Shown in pieces: positions 7,361-16,593 of a DNA stretch of 64,000 bases; position 1 is the stretch's first letter; each line of letters opens with the position of its first letter. The notes under the pieces were generated by a model, which was not told where the DNA came from, ran no database searches, and was given only the letters and a program-made list of their open reading frames with translations. The stretch spans positions 2,294,001 to 2,358,000 of the forward strand of contig CAVTJP010000005.1 of NCBI GenBank assembly GCA_963735085.1, in the 5' to 3' direction. Made by a program: the position numbers and the translations under genes. Source of the DNA: DATJGR01 sp963735085. GTDB taxonomy: Bacteria; Pseudomonadota; Gammaproteobacteria; Pseudomonadales; Azotimanducaceae.

Positions 7361-10105
7361 ATGCCTGGCGCGCCAACGCGGCTGCGATGCGAATACCTCG
7401 ACAATCCAATCGGCATCGACGAGTCAACGCCTCGTCTGTCGTGGTGGCTCGATGACGAGCGACCTGCAGAGATTCAGACCGGATACCACATCCTGGCGGC
7501 GCGCCGCGAAGATTTACTCGATGGCGACAACGGCGATCTATGGGACAGCGGGCGCGCCGAGTCGTCGAATACCTGTGATATCGCATATGCGGGGCAGCCG
7601 TTGCGTTCTGGTGAGCGGGTGTGGTGGAAAGTTCGCGCGTTCGATTCCGACGGGATCGGCGGGACGTGGAGTCGCGCGAGCTATTTCGAGATGGGCCTGC
7701 TCGACGCAGAGGATTGGCGCGCGCGCTGGATTGGCGCGCCGCTGATGGGCGGCAAGCGCACGGCGGTGCAGGTACCGGCACTACGCCGGTCGTTCGAATT
7801 GGCGCAGCCGGTCGAGCGCGCGCGCCTGTATGTGACGGCGCTCGGAATCTACGACATCGAGATCAACGGCGCCCGCGCAATCGACGTCGAACTGGCGCCC
7901 GGCTGGACCGACTTCGGCACGCGCGTCCGGTATCAGACGTTCGACGTCACGCGTTTGTTGCAGCCCGGTGAGAATGCGCTCGGCGTATTGCTCGGCGACG
8001 GATGGTATTGCGGCACGTTGGGTCTGTCGGACCGCCAGCAGTATGGCGACCGACCGCTGTTGCTGCTGCAACTCGACGTGACGTTCACAGATGGCACACC
8101 GATACGCATCGTCAGCGACGATCAATGGAAGTGGCACCGGTCGCCGATTCTGTATTCGGACATCATGCGCGGCGAGAGTGTCGATGCGCGTCAGCGCCTC
8201 GGTGCGTGGACTGCACCCGGTTACGACGCGGCAGGCTGGTCGCAGGTGGACGTGTTGCCGCCGCGCCGCGATCTTCGCCTCGATGCGACGGCGCATCCAC
8301 TGATTCGTGTCGTCGAACGACTTTCGCCGCCGCGGCCGCCCAGTCGTCGTACCGGCGACTTTGGCGCACAGCGTCTGATCTACGACTTCGGCCAGAACAT
8401 CGTTGGGCGTGTTCGCCTCGAGGTGCGCGCACCGCGTGGCACGCTGATCGAGATCCGTCACGCCGAACGACTCGACGACGACGGCGAACTGTACACGGCG
8501 AACCTGCGCAACGCCGCTGCAACCGATCTGTATACCTGCTGCGGCGATGTCAACGGTGAAGTGTTCGAGCCGCGATTCACGTTTCACGGATTTCAGTTCG
8601 TCGAAGTGACCGGACACTTCGACCCGTCCGTGGTCGAAGGGATCACCGCCGCGGTGCTGACGTCGGCGTTGGAAGAGATCGGCGAGTTCCAGTGCGATCA
8701 TCCGCTGGTGAATCAACTGCAGAACAATATTCAGCGCAGCCGGCGCGGCAACTTCGTCGATGTGCCGACGGATTGTCCGCAACGGGACGAGCGTTTGGGT
8801 TGGACGGGCGATGCACAAGTGTTCGCGCGCAGTGCCGCATTCAACGCGGACGTTGCGGCTTTTTTCTCGAAGTGGCTGGTTGATCTGACCGATGCGCAGG
8901 CGGCGGATGGGTGCGTTCCACCCATGGCGCCGGTGCCGCCGCAGCTTGCGGCGCTGCATCGCGACGGTGGCCCCGGGTGGTCCGATGCGATCGTCATCTG
9001 CCCATGGACGGTGTATCGATGCTGCGGCGACCGGCGCATTCTGGAGCGACATTACGATGCGATGAAGGCGTTCATCGAAAACATCCGGGCGCGCTTCCCG
9101 GCGCTGATTCGCGCCGATGGCGAAGTCGAGTCGTGGCAGGGCTTCGGGGACTGGCTGGCGACCGATGGCGCACACATCGGCGACACGCGGTTCGGTAACA
9201 CGCCGAAGGACCTGATCGGCACTGCATACTTCTGCTACAGCGCGAAATTGTTGGCGCGCATCGCCGGTGTGTTGGGCAACGTGTCGGACCTCGAAACCTA
9301 CGAAGCCTTGGCGCAGCGTGTGCGCGCGGCGTTTCGACGCCGGTTCGTCACCGCGGCGGGTCGGCTGGTCGGCGAGACGCAGACCGCGTACGTGTTGGCG
9401 CTGCATTTCGGCTTGTTCGATCCGGAAGAAGCCGATCAGGCGGTGGCCACGTTGGTACGCGACATCGAAGCGCGTGGCGACCATTTGTCGACCGGCTTCG
9501 TCGGCACTCCTTATCTGCTGCACGTTCTGACCAACCATGGCCGGCTGGATGTAGCCTATCGGCTATTGCTGCAGACGTCGGCGCCGAGTTGGTTGTATCC
9601 GATCACGCAAGGCGCCACGACGATCTGGGAACGGTGGAACGGCTGGGCGGAAGACGGTGGGTTCGCCGACCCGGCGATGAACAGCTTCAACCACTACGCG
9701 TATGGCGCGGTTGGCGAATGGCTGTACGGAACGCTGGCGGGGCTCGAACTCGACCCGGACCTCGCGCCGACGCGCAACGCCTATCGACGCGTTCGGATCC
9801 AGCCTCGCCCGCCACGCATCGAAGATTTTCCAAACGGTGTGCCGATTCGCTTTGCGAGCGTAACGCTGGATTCGGTTCACGGCCGTTACGAAGTGGCCTG
9901 GGAACTTGGTAAGGGCCGCTTCCTGCTGAGGGTGCTGATACCCCCCAACTGTTCTGCGAAGGTTATCCTGCCGAACGGCGCGTCGCACGAAGCCGTCGCC
10001 GGCCGCCACGAATTCGGCATTGAAATGGGCGCCTTGGCGGATGACGGTATTCCGGTGTTGGCGGAGGACGGCATTCCGGTGCTATCGGAAAAGCTGGCGA
10101 GCTGA
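7361..10105 (+). CDS. Alpha-L-rhamnosidase (GH78)
   Basis: Removes terminal alpha-L-rhamnose from glycosides, inverting mechanism. 914 aa from the chosen ATG. The order is an N-terminal beta domain (LRCEYLDNPIGID...PRLSW near residue 10), further beta-sandwich domains, then the (alpha/alpha)6 catalytic barrel. The GH78 catalytic block PTDCPQRDERLGWTGDAQ lies near residue 465 and a C-terminal beta domain follows. A GTG at 7280 would add 27 poorly conserved residues. ATG 7361 is preferred because GGGA lies just before it and the conserved domain starts right after. There is no signal peptide, so it is probably cytoplasmic. Fourteen bases separate it from the nitrile hydratase beta gene, implying co-transcription. 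Confidence 0.92.
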   Translation: MPGAPTRLRCEYLDNPIGIDESTPRLSWWLDDERPAEIQTGYHILAARREDLLDGDNGDLWDSGRAESSNTCDIAYAGQPLRSGERVWWKVRAFDSDGIGGTWSRASYFEMGLLDAEDWRARWIGAPLMGGKRTAVQVPALRRSFELAQPVERARLYVTALGIYDIEINGARAIDVELAPGWTDFGTRVRYQTFDVTRLLQPGENALGVLLGDGWYCGTLGLSDRQQYGDRPLLLLQLDVTFTDGTPIRIVSDDQWKWHRSPILYSDIMRGESVDARQRLGAWTAPGYDAAGWSQVDVLPPRRDLRLDATAHPLIRVVERLSPPRPPSRRTGDFGAQRLIYDFGQNIVGRVRLEVRAPRGTLIEIRHAERLDDDGELYTANLRNAAATDLYTCCGDVNGEVFEPRFTFHGFQFVEVTGHFDPSVVEGITAAVLTSALEEIGEFQCDHPLVNQLQNNIQRSRRGNFVDVPTDCPQRDERLGWTGDAQVFARSAAFNADVAAFFSKWLVDLTDAQAADGCVPPMAPVPPQLAALHRDGGPGWSDAIVICPWTVYRCCGDRRILERHYDAMKAFIENIRARFPALIRADGEVESWQGFGDWLATDGAHIGDTRFGNTPKDLIGTAYFCYSAKLLARIAGVLGNVSDLETYEALAQRVRAAFRRRFVTAAGRLVGETQTAYVLALHFGLFDPEEADQAVATLVRDIEARGDHLSTGFVGTPYLLHVLTNHGRLDVAYRLLLQTSAPSWLYPITQGATTIWERWNGWAEDGGFADPAMNSFNHYAYGAVGEWLYGTLAGLELDPDLAPTRNAYRRVRIQPRPPRIEDFPNGVPIRFASVTLDSVHGRYEVAWELGKGRFLLRVLIPPNCSAKVILPNGASHEAVAGRHEFGIEMGALADDGIPVLAEDGIPVLSEKLAS

Positions 10106-10119
10106 TCGGGAGCTTGGCG

Positions 10120-10803
10120 ATGGACGGCATTCATGACCTCGGCGGTAAACACGGCTTCGGACCCATTCAACCGGAACTAGATGAGCCGGTATTTCATGCG
10201 CGCTGGGAGGGCCGGGTGTTTGCGATGAGCTTGCTCGGGCCGCCGGGCGCGCAGCACAACGCCGATCACTTTCGTCATGCGATCGAACGAATCGATCCCG
10301 TTGCGTATCTGGAACACGGCTACTACGGGCGCTGGCTGGGTGGTCTGGAAACGCGGATCGTCGAAGCCGGTATGCTCGACAGCGCAACCATCACGCATCG
10401 CGCGGCGGAACTCGGTGCCGCCGCTGGTGAGTTGATCGCCGCGCGGCCCTCGCCGAATCCCGATCGCTTCGGCTACGCACCGTCCGACGCTGGTTGCGAT
10501 CGACCTGTCTCGACACCGCCGCGATTCAGGGTTGGTGATCCGGTGCGAACGAGTGCTCATGGCGTGTCCGGCCACACCCGCCTGCCGGCTTATGCCCGCA
10601 GCCGTCGGGGAACGGTCGTAGCGTGGCATAACGGCTGGGTGTTCCCGGACGACGACGCCCACGGTCGTGGCGAGAATCCCCAACATCTTTACACCGTCGC
10701 ATTCAACGGTACTGAGTTGTGGGGCGAGGGTGCCGAAGCGGGCATCGTCGTCCACCTGGACCTGTTCGAACCCTATCTTCATCAGGAGCGCGTCGATGTC
10801 TGA
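10120..10803 (+). CDS. nthB: Nitrile hydratase subunit beta
   Basis: Partner of the catalytic alpha subunit in the enzyme that hydrates nitriles to amides. 227 aa. The diagnostic N-terminus MDGIHDLGGKHGFG is intact. The C-terminal SH3-like barrel contains the block GTVVAWHNGWVFPD (about 165-180) before the usual LYTVAF stretch. An upstream in-frame TTG at 10114 is less likely than the ATG, which has a GGGAG ribosome site. The end overlaps the alpha gene by eight bases. The beta-alpha-accessory order is that of Co-type enzymes. Confidence 0.93.
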   Translation: MDGIHDLGGKHGFGPIQPELDEPVFHARWEGRVFAMSLLGPPGAQHNADHFRHAIERIDPVAYLEHGYYGRWLGGLETRIVEAGMLDSATITHRAAELGAAAGELIAARPSPNPDRFGYAPSDAGCDRPVSTPPRFRVGDPVRTSAHGVSGHTRLPAYARSRRGTVVAWHNGWVFPDDDAHGRGENPQHLYTVAFNGTELWGEGAEAGIVVHLDLFEPYLHQERVDV

Positions 10804-11371
10804 CGAACACGCACCGGCCATCCGCGCGGAGGCGATCGAATCGCTGTTGATTGAAAAGGGGTTGATCCGCGGAGAGGATGTCGATGCGGTGATCGAGCGT
10901 TACAACGATCGCACCGGTCCATTGAACGGTGCGCGCGTAGTTGCGCGCGCGTGGCGCGACGCTGAATTCAAGCGCGCGCTGCTTGCCGACGGTACCGCCA
11001 CAGTCGCGGCGTTTGCATTCGAGGGCGGCCAGACGGAAAAGCTCGTCGTCGTCGAGAACACGTCCGAGGTCCACAACGTCGTGGTCTGCACGTTGTGCTC
11101 GTGCTACCCGTGGGCGATGCTCGGTTTACCGCCGCGCTGGTACAAGGACCCGGCATATCGCTCCCGAATCGTTCGCGAGCCGCGCCGCGTACTCGAGGAG
11201 TTTGGCGTAAGTCTTGCGGAAGATGTGGCCGTGCGCGTGTGGGATTCCAGTGCGGAAGTGCGCTACCTGGTGCTGCCGCAACCACCGGCCGGTTGGTCGG
11301 ATTGTTCCGAAGATGAGTTGGCGGCTCGAGTCACGCGCGATGCAATGATCGGCGTCGAGGTGCTGCGATGA
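10796..11371 (+). CDS. nthA: Nitrile hydratase subunit alpha, cobalt type
   Basis: Catalytic subunit, 191 aa. The metal claw is CTLCSC at residues 98-103. The Thr in the second position marks the cobalt type (iron types have Ser), and the second and third Cys are those oxidised to sulfinic and sulfenic acid in known enzymes. The upstream ENTSEVHNVVVCTL and downstream YPWAMLGLPP are typical. The start at ATG 10796 follows CAGGAG. It forms a heterodimer with the upstream beta subunit and probably needs the downstream accessory protein for cobalt insertion. Thiocyanate hydrolase gamma is related, but the separate beta gene of this size favours nitrile hydratase. Confidence 0.94.
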   Translation: MSDEHAPAIRAEAIESLLIEKGLIRGEDVDAVIERYNDRTGPLNGARVVARAWRDAEFKRALLADGTATVAAFAFEGGQTEKLVVVENTSEVHNVVVCTLCSCYPWAMLGLPPRWYKDPAYRSRIVREPRRVLEEFGVSLAEDVAVRVWDSSAEVRYLVLPQPPAGWSDCSEDELAARVTRDAMIGVEVLR

Positions 11372-11724
11372 CGACGCCATATTCGCTGACGGGGATGGCC
11401 GAGCCACCGATGGTCAATGGCGAACTCGCATTCGACTCGCCGTGGCAAGGGCGCGTGTTCGGTATCGCACGCGGATTGGCAGAGCAGGGCATTTTCGAAT
11501 GGGATGCGTTTCGTGTGTGCCTGATCGAGCAGATCGCATCGTTCGACCGCGATCAGCATGAGCCCGCTTCCGTGGTGGGCCTGTCGACGCCGCGGTTTCA
11601 TTACTACGATCATTTTCTCGCGGCTCTCGAGGCACTGCTCGTCGAACGATCGATCATCGCACCGGGAGAACTTTCACAAAGGATTCGTGCGTTCGCCGTG
11701 CGGCCGCATGAACATGATCACTAG
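11368..11724 (+). CDS. Nitrile hydratase accessory (activator) protein
   Basis: 118-aa protein resembling the N-terminal helical part of the beta subunit (NGELAFDSPWQGRVFGIARG), the form of the TIGR03889/P14K/NhlE-type activators. In characterised Co-type systems such a protein carries alpha into the holoenzyme by self-subunit swapping. The start overlaps the alpha stop by four bases (ATGA), so translation is coupled. No amidase gene follows, so further use of the amide must be encoded elsewhere. Confidence 0.88.
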   Translation: MTTPYSLTGMAEPPMVNGELAFDSPWQGRVFGIARGLAEQGIFEWDAFRVCLIEQIASFDRDQHEPASVVGLSTPRFHYYDHFLAALEALLVERSIIAPGELSQRIRAFAVRPHEHDH

Positions 11725-11752
11725 CGCCGGCACCGAAGAGACACGACGCACC

Positions 11753-12736
11753 ATGAAAATCTTGGTCACGGGCAGCAGTGGGCATCTCGGCGAGGCTCTA
11801 GTTCGTACCTTGCACGGCACGACACATCAAGTTGTTGGCCTCGACCGAACGGCGTCGCCCTTGACCGGGAGGGTCGGGACCATCACCGACAGCGACTTCG
11901 TGCGGCAGTGTATGCAGGGCGTGGATGCGGTCATTCACACGGCGACTTTGCACAAGCCACACATCGGCACCCACGCCCGACAGGACTTCATCGATACCAA
12001 CATCACCGGCACGCTCAACCTTCTCGAGGAAGCGGTGTCGGTCGGCGTCTCGGCCTTCGTCTTCACAAGTACGACCAGCGCGTTCGGTCGGGCTCTGACG
12101 CCGCCGTTCGGTGCCCCGGCGGCGTGGGTGACCGAGGAAGTGCGGCCCGTCCCAAAGAACGTCTATGGCGTGAGCAAGACGGCGGCCGAAGACTTATGCG
12201 AGTTGTTTCACCGCCTCCACCGACTCGCGTGCATAGTCCTGCGGACGTCGCGGTTCTTCCCGGAGGTGGACGATGATCCGGCAGTTCGCGGTGCTTACGA
12301 CGACGGCAACATCAAGGCGAACGAGTACCTCTACCGGCGGGTCGACCTCCAAGATGTCGCTGACGCACATGTGCTCGCCCTCGAGAGGGCCACGTCGATC
12401 GGATTCGGGCGGTACATCATCAGCGCGACCACGCCCTTCCAGCCTGACGACTTGGCCGACCTGAGACTGAACGCCCCGCAGGTATTAGAACGACGGGTCC
12501 CCGAGTACGCAGAAGAGTACGCGCGTCGTGGTTGGAAGATGTTCGCCGGCATCGAGCGGGTGTACGTAAATGAGCGCGCGCGGCAGGAACTTGGTTGGCG
12601 GCCCCGGTATGACTTCCGGAGAATCATCGATTGTCTGCGGGCGGGAGATGTCCCCGGGAGCCCGCTCGCTCGAATGGTTGGATCGAAGGGATATCACGAT
12701 CGTGAGTTCAAGGATGGTCCTTATCCCGTGTCGTAA
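11753..12736 (+). CDS. NAD-dependent epimerase/dehydratase (extended SDR)
   Basis: 327-aa extended short-chain dehydrogenase. The nucleotide loop is GSSGHLG at residues 7-13 after the first beta strand (MKILVT). The catalytic YGVSK is near residue 140, with the preceding Ser/Thr in FTSTTSAFG. Such proteins change nucleotide sugars or similar substrates; the substrate here is not evident. The start was placed at ATG 11753. An ATG at 11708 would overlap the accessory gene and add a non-homologous leader. Codon choice looks slightly different from the genes before it, so separate acquisition is possible. It may be the last gene of the rhamnosidase transcript. Confidence 0.82.
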   Translation: MKILVTGSSGHLGEALVRTLHGTTHQVVGLDRTASPLTGRVGTITDSDFVRQCMQGVDAVIHTATLHKPHIGTHARQDFIDTNITGTLNLLEEAVSVGVSAFVFTSTTSAFGRALTPPFGAPAAWVTEEVRPVPKNVYGVSKTAAEDLCELFHRLHRLACIVLRTSRFFPEVDDDPAVRGAYDDGNIKANEYLYRRVDLQDVADAHVLALERATSIGFGRYIISATTPFQPDDLADLRLNAPQVLERRVPEYAEEYARRGWKMFAGIERVYVNERARQELGWRPRYDFRRIIDCLRAGDVPGSPLARMVGSKGYHDREFKDGPYPVS

Positions 12737-12845
12737 ATGGCCGGATCAGGAGAAGCTCGGAACCGCGGCGTGAACGCGGCTCGTTGCGGACCAACAGGCC
12801 GCTTGCAGCCGAAGCAAGTTCGCAACAACCTGGCACCACACGAGG

Positions 12846-13925
12846 TCAGCCGCGCGCCAGCGCGTCGCGTGCAAATTCGCGGATTGCTGTCAGGTCGCCG
12901 CTTGCCACGACGCGGCTGCGCTTGGTCGTCAGTTGATGGTCGTACATCGGATCGTAATACCAGTCGAGCAGCAGCCCGATCCAGATCAGATGCAGGTTGG
13001 GATTGACGCAGTCTGACTTGCTGTCCAAGTCGAACGCGATGTCGATGGCACGGCGAACATCCGCATGGCGAGAACCGCCGAGGCGGCGGCGGATTCGATC
13101 GGCCGCAGCGCTGAAGCGCTCGTGCAACGCGTAGTGTGCAACGCCTTGCTCGAGCGGGCTTTCCAGATACTCGCGATAGATGCGTCGTGCGCGTTCATCG
13201 CGCGATGTCTCCAGCACGACGAGCGGCGCGGCCTGCATCGCAGCGTGCAACTGCACCGGCAACGCCAGACGGCCGATCGTGCGGCTCTCGTCTTCGATCA
13301 GCAGCGGCTTGTCGCCGCGCAGACGCAACATGTCGATTGCAAGCTGGTTCTCGAATCCGATCGGCGTCGGCTGCGGCGAAAACGTCGAGCCAAATGCGGA
13401 ACCGCGATGATTGGCGAGCCGCTCGAGGTCTATGCGCGCATCGAACTGTTGCAGCAGATCGGTTTTTCCGGAGCCGGTGCGGCCACCAATGACCAACAGT
13501 CTGGGTGAGGCGCAGAACTCCTCGATAACCTGTAGGCACGTGCGGCGCAGCGCCTTGTAACCGCCATCGATGCGGGCAACGCCAACACCCGCGTCGAGCA
13601 GCCATTGCTGCGCAATCTGCGAACGCAACCCGCCTCTGAAACAGTACAACGCCGCATTCGGATGCGCCGCAATGAATGCCCGCCACGCCTGGATGCGCGT
13701 GCGGCGCGTCTCACCGCCGACGAGTTCTTCGCCGAGCGCGATGGCGGCGTGTTGGCCGCACGCCTTGTAACGCGTACCGACCGCGGTGCGTTCCGCGTCG
13801 GTCAGCAATGGCAGGTTGGTCGCCGTGGGAAACGCGCCGAGGCAGAACTCGGTCGGCGCGCGTAGATCGATCAGCGGGATTCCGTCGCCCAGAAGGCGCC
13901 GGTAATCGTCACGCACATCATTCAT
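12846..13925 (-). CDS. mnmH: tRNA 2-selenouridine synthase
   Basis: Converts 2-thiouridine at the wobble position of certain tRNAs to 2-selenouridine, via geranylation, using selenophosphate. 359 aa. The N-terminal rhodanese domain (about 10-130) has its catalytic Cys95 in LYCFRGG. A C-terminal P-loop domain has GGRTGSGKT at 147-155. ATG 13925 gives the standard family start; longer readings run into low-complexity Ala/Arg sequence. Its selenophosphate donor SelD is not encoded in this window. Confidence 0.93.
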   Translation of the reverse strand: MNDVRDDYRRLLGDGIPLIDLRAPTEFCLGAFPTATNLPLLTDAERTAVGTRYKACGQHAAIALGEELVGGETRRTRIQAWRAFIAAHPNAALYCFRGGLRSQIAQQWLLDAGVGVARIDGGYKALRRTCLQVIEEFCASPRLLVIGGRTGSGKTDLLQQFDARIDLERLANHRGSAFGSTFSPQPTPIGFENQLAIDMLRLRGDKPLLIEDESRTIGRLALPVQLHAAMQAAPLVVLETSRDERARRIYREYLESPLEQGVAHYALHERFSAAADRIRRRLGGSRHADVRRAIDIAFDLDSKSDCVNPNLHLIWIGLLLDWYYDPMYDHQLTTKRSRVVASGDLTAIREFARDALARG

Positions 13926-13998
13926 TCCAGCGCGCTTTCCAGCGCGTGCTCCCGCGCGCATTCCAGTGCGTTCGAGTGGGCATTCAGCAATGGGATCA

Positions 13999-15753
13999 TC
14001 AGGGCACTGGATCGATGACGGTCTCACCGCGCTGAAATGCATTCAGGTGCTGCTGCAACACGTCCACCACATCCGTATCCTTCTGGTCGCGCGCGGCATT
14101 GACGGCTTTCTGCTGCAGCGCCACCGCTTTGGTGAAGTTGCCATTTGCGGCATAGGCAGCCGCCCATGTATCGAGATAGGCGGGATTCTGCTGCGCGGCC
14201 GCATCGCCGGTCATCGCGTGGTCCATGATCTCGAGTGCGTAGCTCGGCTTTCGCAACGGTTCCAGATGGGTGACTGCGAGCGTCCACGCTACTTCGTTGA
14301 CGATGTTGACGTCATCGGGGGATGTGCTGACGGCCGATTTGAACCACGTCAACGCCTGGCGATAGCTCTGCGACACACCGACGCCTTTTGCATATAGATT
14401 GCCGAGCAGCAGCATCGCCTCCGGTTCGCCTGCCTTGGCTTCGGCGATCAGCCAGGTACGTGCTTGTGGGTCGAATTCGTGGCTGTTGTCCTGCGACAGC
14501 AGGAAACGCACGTACTGCAAGCGGGCCCGCTTGTCACCCGTTTCGGCGGCGCGCTTGAAATACGTCTGTGCAGTCGCTTCGTTCTTGGTGACATGCGTGC
14601 CTTCGGCGTACAGGTGTCCGAGCCACATCAATGCATTCGGATTGTTCAGATCAGCCGCCTGATTCAACAGCGCCATGCCCGATTGAATATTGTCGTCGCC
14701 GTACGCGCCGTCCAGGTACAAGCCAGACAGTGCAAACATCGCCTCGTCGGAGCCAGCCGCAATTGCGTGCAGATATTGTTCGAGCACGTATTCCATCGCG
14801 CTCTTTTGCGCGTCGCCTTTGAGGTCGTCGGCTTCCAGCTCATAAACCCGCGCCAACATGAGATTGGCGAGCACGTTGCCGGTTCGGGTCGCCGCACTGA
14901 GCCAATCGGCGGCCTCCCGGAATCGATTCTGCGACAACAAATACGCGCCGATCGCGGTTTGTGCCGCTGAATCATTGTTGCGTGCGAGATATCCGATCAG
15001 CATGCCGGCACTGAACGGCTTATCCGACGCGGCGTCGCTATCTGCCTGCGCGTCGCCTTTGCCGGCAGACTTGCCTTCTCCTTCGCTGTTCTCATCCTGC
15101 TGCGCGTCGCGCTGGACAACCCCTTCGACCGCACGGTAGGCGGCTGTCAAATCGAAGTAGATGTTCTTCAGTGGACCTTTTGTCGGGCGCGCGCTCACCA
15201 ACAACATGAACGGGATCTTGTCGCCGCTGTGGTACATCGAGCCCACTGACGTCAATCCCTGGATTTTCAGAAACGCCTGAGCGTCGGAGGATGAGATGAC
15301 CGGATACGGGTGGTCACTGGTGCCGTCACCCGCCTTCTCGATCGACTGGGTGATCCTGTCGACCCAGGCCTGGTGCAGCGCCGCCGAATCCGGCGCATCG
15401 ACGTGCTCGTAGAAATGCACCAGCGCCAGATGCCCCGACAGGCTGCCGTAGTACAGATTCACGATCGCCGTACCGACGGCGCCGAGACGCAGCGGTTCAT
15501 CGGCCATCATCTGCAGCGCCTGCTGCTCGAGCGGCGCCAGCTTCTGCATGCGCTGATCGAAGTCGGGTGCCGCAAAAAACGCCTTACGCAGCGCCTCGAC
15601 GGACACGGTCTTACCTGCGTCGGCAGCCTTTGAGAGGGTTTCGTAACTGGGAGGAGGTGCGGCGGTCTGACATCCGGCCAATGAGATCAGCGCGGAAATC
15701 AGCGCGAACCAGAGCGCCAGTGAGGCGGTGCGAATCTGCAACTGTGTATCCAT
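13999..15753 (-). CDS. Sel1-like repeat (TPR) lipoprotein
   Basis: 584 aa. The signal peptide ends in the lipobox SLAGC with Cys28, so it is predicted to be a lipoprotein. The second half carries repeated helix pairs of the Sel1/TPR type, for example blocks with LGHLYAEGTHVTKNE and LGNLYAKGVGVSQS (about 450-540). Sel1 proteins usually act as scaffolds for envelope or signalling complexes. A charged low-complexity stretch rich in Glu/Gly/Lys lies around 225-245. It stops 73 bases before mnmH begins on the same strand. The function is unknown. Confidence 0.82.
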   Translation of the reverse strand: MDTQLQIRTASLALWFALISALISLAGCQTAAPPPSYETLSKAADAGKTVSVEALRKAFFAAPDFDQRMQKLAPLEQQALQMMADEPLRLGAVGTAIVNLYYGSLSGHLALVHFYEHVDAPDSAALHQAWVDRITQSIEKAGDGTSDHPYPVISSSDAQAFLKIQGLTSVGSMYHSGDKIPFMLLVSARPTKGPLKNIYFDLTAAYRAVEGVVQRDAQQDENSEGEGKSAGKGDAQADSDAASDKPFSAGMLIGYLARNNDSAAQTAIGAYLLSQNRFREAADWLSAATRTGNVLANLMLARVYELEADDLKGDAQKSAMEYVLEQYLHAIAAGSDEAMFALSGLYLDGAYGDDNIQSGMALLNQAADLNNPNALMWLGHLYAEGTHVTKNEATAQTYFKRAAETGDKRARLQYVRFLLSQDNSHEFDPQARTWLIAEAKAGEPEAMLLLGNLYAKGVGVSQSYRQALTWFKSAVSTSPDDVNIVNEVAWTLAVTHLEPLRKPSYALEIMDHAMTGDAAAQQNPAYLDTWAAAYAANGNFTKAVALQQKAVNAARDQKDTDVVDVLQQHLNAFQRGETVIDPVP

Positions 15754-15860
15754 CGAATGTAGGCCGCGAGTGTATCGTACCTTTGGACCGTGGTTGAGAC
15801 CGGGTGTCACCGTTCTGTTGTGCTTTGGTAACGAACCTTCCGTCGAGGTTAGAATCCAAA

Positions 15861-15887
15861 CGTGAGTAACGTGAGTAACGTGAGTAT
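15861..15887. repeat. Three tandem copies of a 9-bp unit
   Basis: CGTGAGTAA repeats three times, the last copy imperfect, immediately before the GGAGG ribosome site of msrA. Such short direct repeats can change copy number by slippage. A role in msrA expression is only a possibility. Confidence 0.7.
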
Positions 15888-15905
15888 TGAACCGGAGGTG
15901 CTGTG

Positions 15906-16553
15906 ATGGGAATGGAACGCAAACTGCGTCTGCCGAGCGCTGAAGAGGCGCTTCCGGGACGCCCCGACGCGATGCGTGTGCCCGCAACGCACTTCGTCAA
16001 CGGTCATCCGCTGAAGCCGCCGTTTGGCGAGCAATATCAACAAGCAGTATTCGGCATGGGCTGCTTCTGGGGTGCGGAACGCAGGTTCTGGCAGACGCCG
16101 GGCGTTTACACGACCGCAGCCGGGTATGCCGGCGGAACCACACCGAACCCGACCTACGAAGAAGTGTGTTCCGGCGGTACGGGCCACAGCGAGGTCGTGC
16201 TGGTGGTGTTCGATCCGGCCGTCGTCGCGTACGACGAACTGCTGCAGCTGTTCTGGGAAGCGCACGACCCGACGCAAGGCATGCGGCAGGGCAACGACAT
16301 CGGTACGCAATACCGGTCTGTCATTTACACCTATTCGGACGCGCAATTGGCTGCGGCACGCAAATCCGAGCAGCTGTTTCAGCGGGCTCTGCAAGCATCC
16401 CACTACGGCGCGATCACCACGGAAGTCCGCAGCGCGCCACAGTTCTACTACGCGGAGCACTACCATCAGCAGTACCTGGCAAAGGTGCCCAATGGATATT
16501 GCGGGCTCAGTGGAACCGGCGTCTGCATGCCGAGCGAGGCTGTCGCATCCTGA
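15906..16553 (+). CDS. msrA: Peptide-methionine (S)-S-oxide reductase
   Basis: Repairs S-methionine sulfoxide in oxidised proteins using thioredoxin. 215 aa with the catalytic motif GCFWG (nucleophile Cys53) and the family blocks GYAGGTTPNPTYEEVCSG and QYRSVIY. A resolving cysteine is probably Cys199 or Cys207 in the C-terminal GYCGLSGTGVC tail. ATG 15906 sits seven bases after GGAGG; a GTG at 15903 is possible. The roughly 40-residue N-terminal extension before the catalytic domain is common in soluble MsrA. No msrB is adjacent. Confidence 0.95.
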   Translation: MGMERKLRLPSAEEALPGRPDAMRVPATHFVNGHPLKPPFGEQYQQAVFGMGCFWGAERRFWQTPGVYTTAAGYAGGTTPNPTYEEVCSGGTGHSEVVLVVFDPAVVAYDELLQLFWEAHDPTQGMRQGNDIGTQYRSVIYTYSDAQLAAARKSEQLFQRALQASHYGAITTEVRSAPQFYYAEHYHQQYLAKVPNGYCGLSGTGVCMPSEAVAS

Positions 16554-16593
16554 GTTGTGGTGGTGCAACGCGACCGAGACGCGGCGTGTTGCA

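Noticed and set aside
7781..9538. Long minus-strand frame opposite the rhamnosidase
   Set aside because: Arg/Ala-rich shadow of the GH78 coding frame with no recognisable motif or ribosome site.
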